From positions 1 through 7,336 of the forward strand of contig JAUWEO010000088.1 of the NCBI GenBank assembly GCA_030608245.1: a DNA stretch of 7,336 nucleotides, written 5' to 3'. This DNA is from Candidatus Latescibacterota bacterium. Its GTDB lineage: Bacteria; Latescibacterota; MVCY01. Both the position numbers and the translations under genes were made by a program. Below are positions 5,878-7,336 of the stretch, piece by piece (the stretch's first letter is position 1; each line of letters opens with the position of its first letter). Below the pieces are notes generated by a model that saw only the letters and a list, made by a program, of their open reading frames with translations, was not told the DNA's origin and did not search any database.

Positions 5878-6972
5878 ATGAAGAAGCTATTACTCATCGG
5901 CATCCCGGTTTTGATAGTAGCGGGTGGCATCGTTTTCTTAAAGGTCAAAAGCTCCAGCAAGAAACAAGATCAAGGCCCGGCCACTGTGAAGGTCACCCGG
6001 GGGACGATTGTGGAAAAGGCCTTAGCCGTGGGCAAGATTGAGCCGGAGCACGAGATCTCGGTTAAGTCAAAAGTCTCGGGCATTGTGGAACACCTTTACG
6101 CCGATGTGGGAGACAAGGTGCGCAAAGGCGAACCCCTTATTGATGTCAAGCCCGAACCTACTCCGCTGGAGTTTGCCCAAACTAAACGCAACCTGCAATT
6201 GGCAGAGGTCGAGTTGGAGATGGCGGACAAGGACCTTAACCGAGCCAGAGAACTCGAAGAAAAAGGGCTGCTGGCCCAGGAGGCCTACGAAAAGGTGGAA
6301 CAGCGCTACAAAGAGGCGCTGTTGAGGAAACATCTGGCCGAAGAACGGCTTGCCCTGTTAGAAAGCGGCAAGATCAAAATCGCTGACCGGAACATAGATA
6401 CCGATATTCGGGCACCGATAGATGGCTACGTCTTAGAGCGGCTTGTAAATGTCGGAGATCCTGTAGTTCCACTCACCTCCTACCAGGCAGGCACAGAGTT
6501 GATGAAACTGGCCGATATGGAAAACCTCATATTCAGGGGAACGGTGGATGAAATCGATGTGGGGAAACTGTGTGAGGGGATGCCTGTCCAGATCAAGATC
6601 GGCGCACTTTCCGATGACAATATGGAGGGCAAATTGCTCAAAATCTCCCCTAAATCTCGTAAAGTGGAGAACGCCATCGTCTTCGATGTGGAAATCACTG
6701 TTTATCAAAAGTCGGGAATAACCCTTCGCTCAGGATATTCGGCCAATGCGGATATCATACTCAAGAAGAAAGAGGATATCCTGATGATTTCGGAACGAGT
6801 GCTGGAATTTCGCAACGATAGCACTTTTGTGAAAGTACCCGGTCCAAAGGAAGGGGAATCTGTGGAGAAGGCGATTGAGACTGGCCTGTCCGATGGGATC
6901 GATATCGAGGTCGTGTCGGGTCTCAAAGAGGACGAAGAGGTGCTGGAGAAACCGGAGAAAGAGATAAAGTAA
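5878..6972 (+). CDS. Periplasmic adaptor (membrane fusion protein) of a MacA/HlyD-type export pump
   Basis: 364 residues, normal for the family. A single N-terminal membrane anchor (about 4-21) precedes the periplasmic body. The two lipoyl half-domains are at about 58-91 (VKSKVSGIVEHLYADVGDKV with G79 and GEPL) and 176-211 (IRAPIDGYVLERLVNVGDPV). Between them lies an alpha-helical hairpin (about 97-162) rich in Glu, Lys and Leu, turning near EEKGLLAQEAYEK; such hairpin tips dock onto a TolC-like outer-membrane channel. A beta-barrel domain follows (about 215-300), then a membrane-proximal domain (about 300-355, ending in VVSGLKEDEEVLE). Adaptors of this kind link an inner-membrane transporter to the channel. 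A MacB/FtsX-like permease begins 78 bases downstream, so this is an ABC-type pump rather than RND. Cargo is unknown: MacA-type systems move macrolides, peptides, lipids or siderophores. The hairpin tip carries Gln (Q134) where the usual TolC-contact motif has Ser, as far as I can align it by eye. Confidence 0.92.
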   Translation: MKKLLLIGIPVLIVAGGIVFLKVKSSSKKQDQGPATVKVTRGTIVEKALAVGKIEPEHEISVKSKVSGIVEHLYADVGDKVRKGEPLIDVKPEPTPLEFAQTKRNLQLAEVELEMADKDLNRARELEEKGLLAQEAYEKVEQRYKEALLRKHLAEERLALLESGKIKIADRNIDTDIRAPIDGYVLERLVNVGDPVVPLTSYQAGTELMKLADMENLIFRGTVDEIDVGKLCEGMPVQIKIGALSDDNMEGKLLKISPKSRKVENAIVFDVEITVYQKSGITLRSGYSANADIILKKKEDILMISERVLEFRNDSTFVKVPGPKEGESVEKAIETGLSDGIDIEVVSGLKEDEEVLEKPEKEIK

Positions 6973-7050
6973 GAAACGAGAGAAAGATAAGAAGAAGAAC
7001 GGGGAGGAATATCTCTCTGCCACTATTAACAACTTAGGGAACAGGCTATT

Positions 7051-7336
7051 ATGCGCAGCTTCGGATTCCTTTCGCAGTTCTACCGGGACCTGAGAGCCCA
7101 AAAGCTTCGCACCTTCTTGACCCTTTTGGGCATCACCTGGGGAACGGTGGCGGTGGTGCTTCTGCTGGCATTTGGGACGGGACTTCAACGGCAGTCAATT
7201 AAGAGTATGCATGGGATGGGTGAGCGAATCGTTATCTTCTGGCCTCAGCGTACTACCAAACCTTACCAGGGAATGGGGATCGGTCGTCCGATTCGGCTCA
7301 CCGACGAGGACGCGCAGCTGCTCCAACGGGAAATCC
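7051..7336 (+). CDS. ABC transporter permease, MacB/FtsX type (N-terminal part, cut by window end)
   Basis: The frame from ATG 7051 is open to the window end (95 codons plus one base). It begins with a short cytoplasmic helix and the family motif RAQKLRTFLTLLGITWGTVA (residues 15-34). This continues into the first membrane helix (about 25-44, ending LLLAFGTGL), and then the start of the periplasmic MacB-type domain (GMGERIVIFWPQ, and RPIRLTDEDAQLLQ). Full-length relatives have about 400 residues with four membrane helices, so roughly three quarters is missing. An in-frame TAA at 7027-7029 rules out a longer N-terminus. AGGGA (7036-7040) ten bases upstream is a modest ribosome binding site. 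No ATPase domain precedes the permease, unlike E. coli MacB where it is N-terminal, so a separate ATPase gene is expected nearby, most likely downstream. With the adaptor at 5878-6972 it forms a mechanotransmission-type export or lipid-handling ABC system. Confidence 0.88.
   Translation, partial: MRSFGFLSQFYRDLRAQKLRTFLTLLGITWGTVAVVLLLAFGTGLQRQSIKSMHGMGERIVIFWPQRTTKPYQGMGIGRPIRLTDEDAQLLQREI

Noticed and set aside
7001..7007. Strong Shine-Dalgarno-like GGGGAGG in the gap before the permease
   Set aside because: No ATG, GTG or TTG at a suitable distance, and the permease frame has a stop at 7027-7029; it is part of a purine-rich tract.

Overview
The window carries six genes, all on the + strand. 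They look like envelope and metabolism genes of a diderm (Gram-negative-type) bacterium. Evidence for two membranes is an apparent outer-membrane beta-barrel with a signal peptide, a periplasmic adaptor of a tripartite efflux pump, and a periplasmic TPR/solute-binding protein. The barrel protein resembles a large uncharacterised family that I associate mainly with Bacteroidota and neighbouring FCB-type or candidate phyla. No rRNA or other phylogenetic marker is present, so the phylum is inference only.

Layout. (1) Positions 8-1021 encode a polytopic membrane protein of the lysylphosphatidylglycerol-synthase-TM / YbhN flippase-like family. (2) After a 158-base gap, 1180-2841 encodes an exported protein with about three TPRs followed by a type I periplasmic-binding fold, an architecture like the PBP activator LpoA. 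(3) Only 15 bases later and in the same reading frame, 2857-4710 encodes an exported ComEA-like helix-hairpin-helix domain fused to a long beta-strand-rich, barrel-like region. (4) A 93-base gap holds six octamers, each beginning ACCA, in perfect 8-bp phase and running into the ribosome binding site of 4804-5589. That gene is a TIM-barrel ketose 3-epimerase-like enzyme with every expected metal and substrate residue. (5) A 288-base intergenic region (5590-5877) contains a 9-bp-period AATCCG repeat and GC-rich sequence resembling a dispersed repeat. (6) Positions 5878-6972 encode a MacA/HlyD-type adaptor, followed at 7051 by the N-terminus of a MacB/FtsX-type ABC permease that runs off the window.

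How the genes fit together. Genes 2 and 3 look translationally linked and both products act outside the inner membrane. The adaptor and permease form the start of an efflux or lipoprotein-type ABC export operon, whose ATPase is probably downstream. The epimerase has no obvious pathway partner here. The least explained items are the HhH plus barrel protein with its TPR/binding-protein partner, and the octamer array in the epimerase leader.
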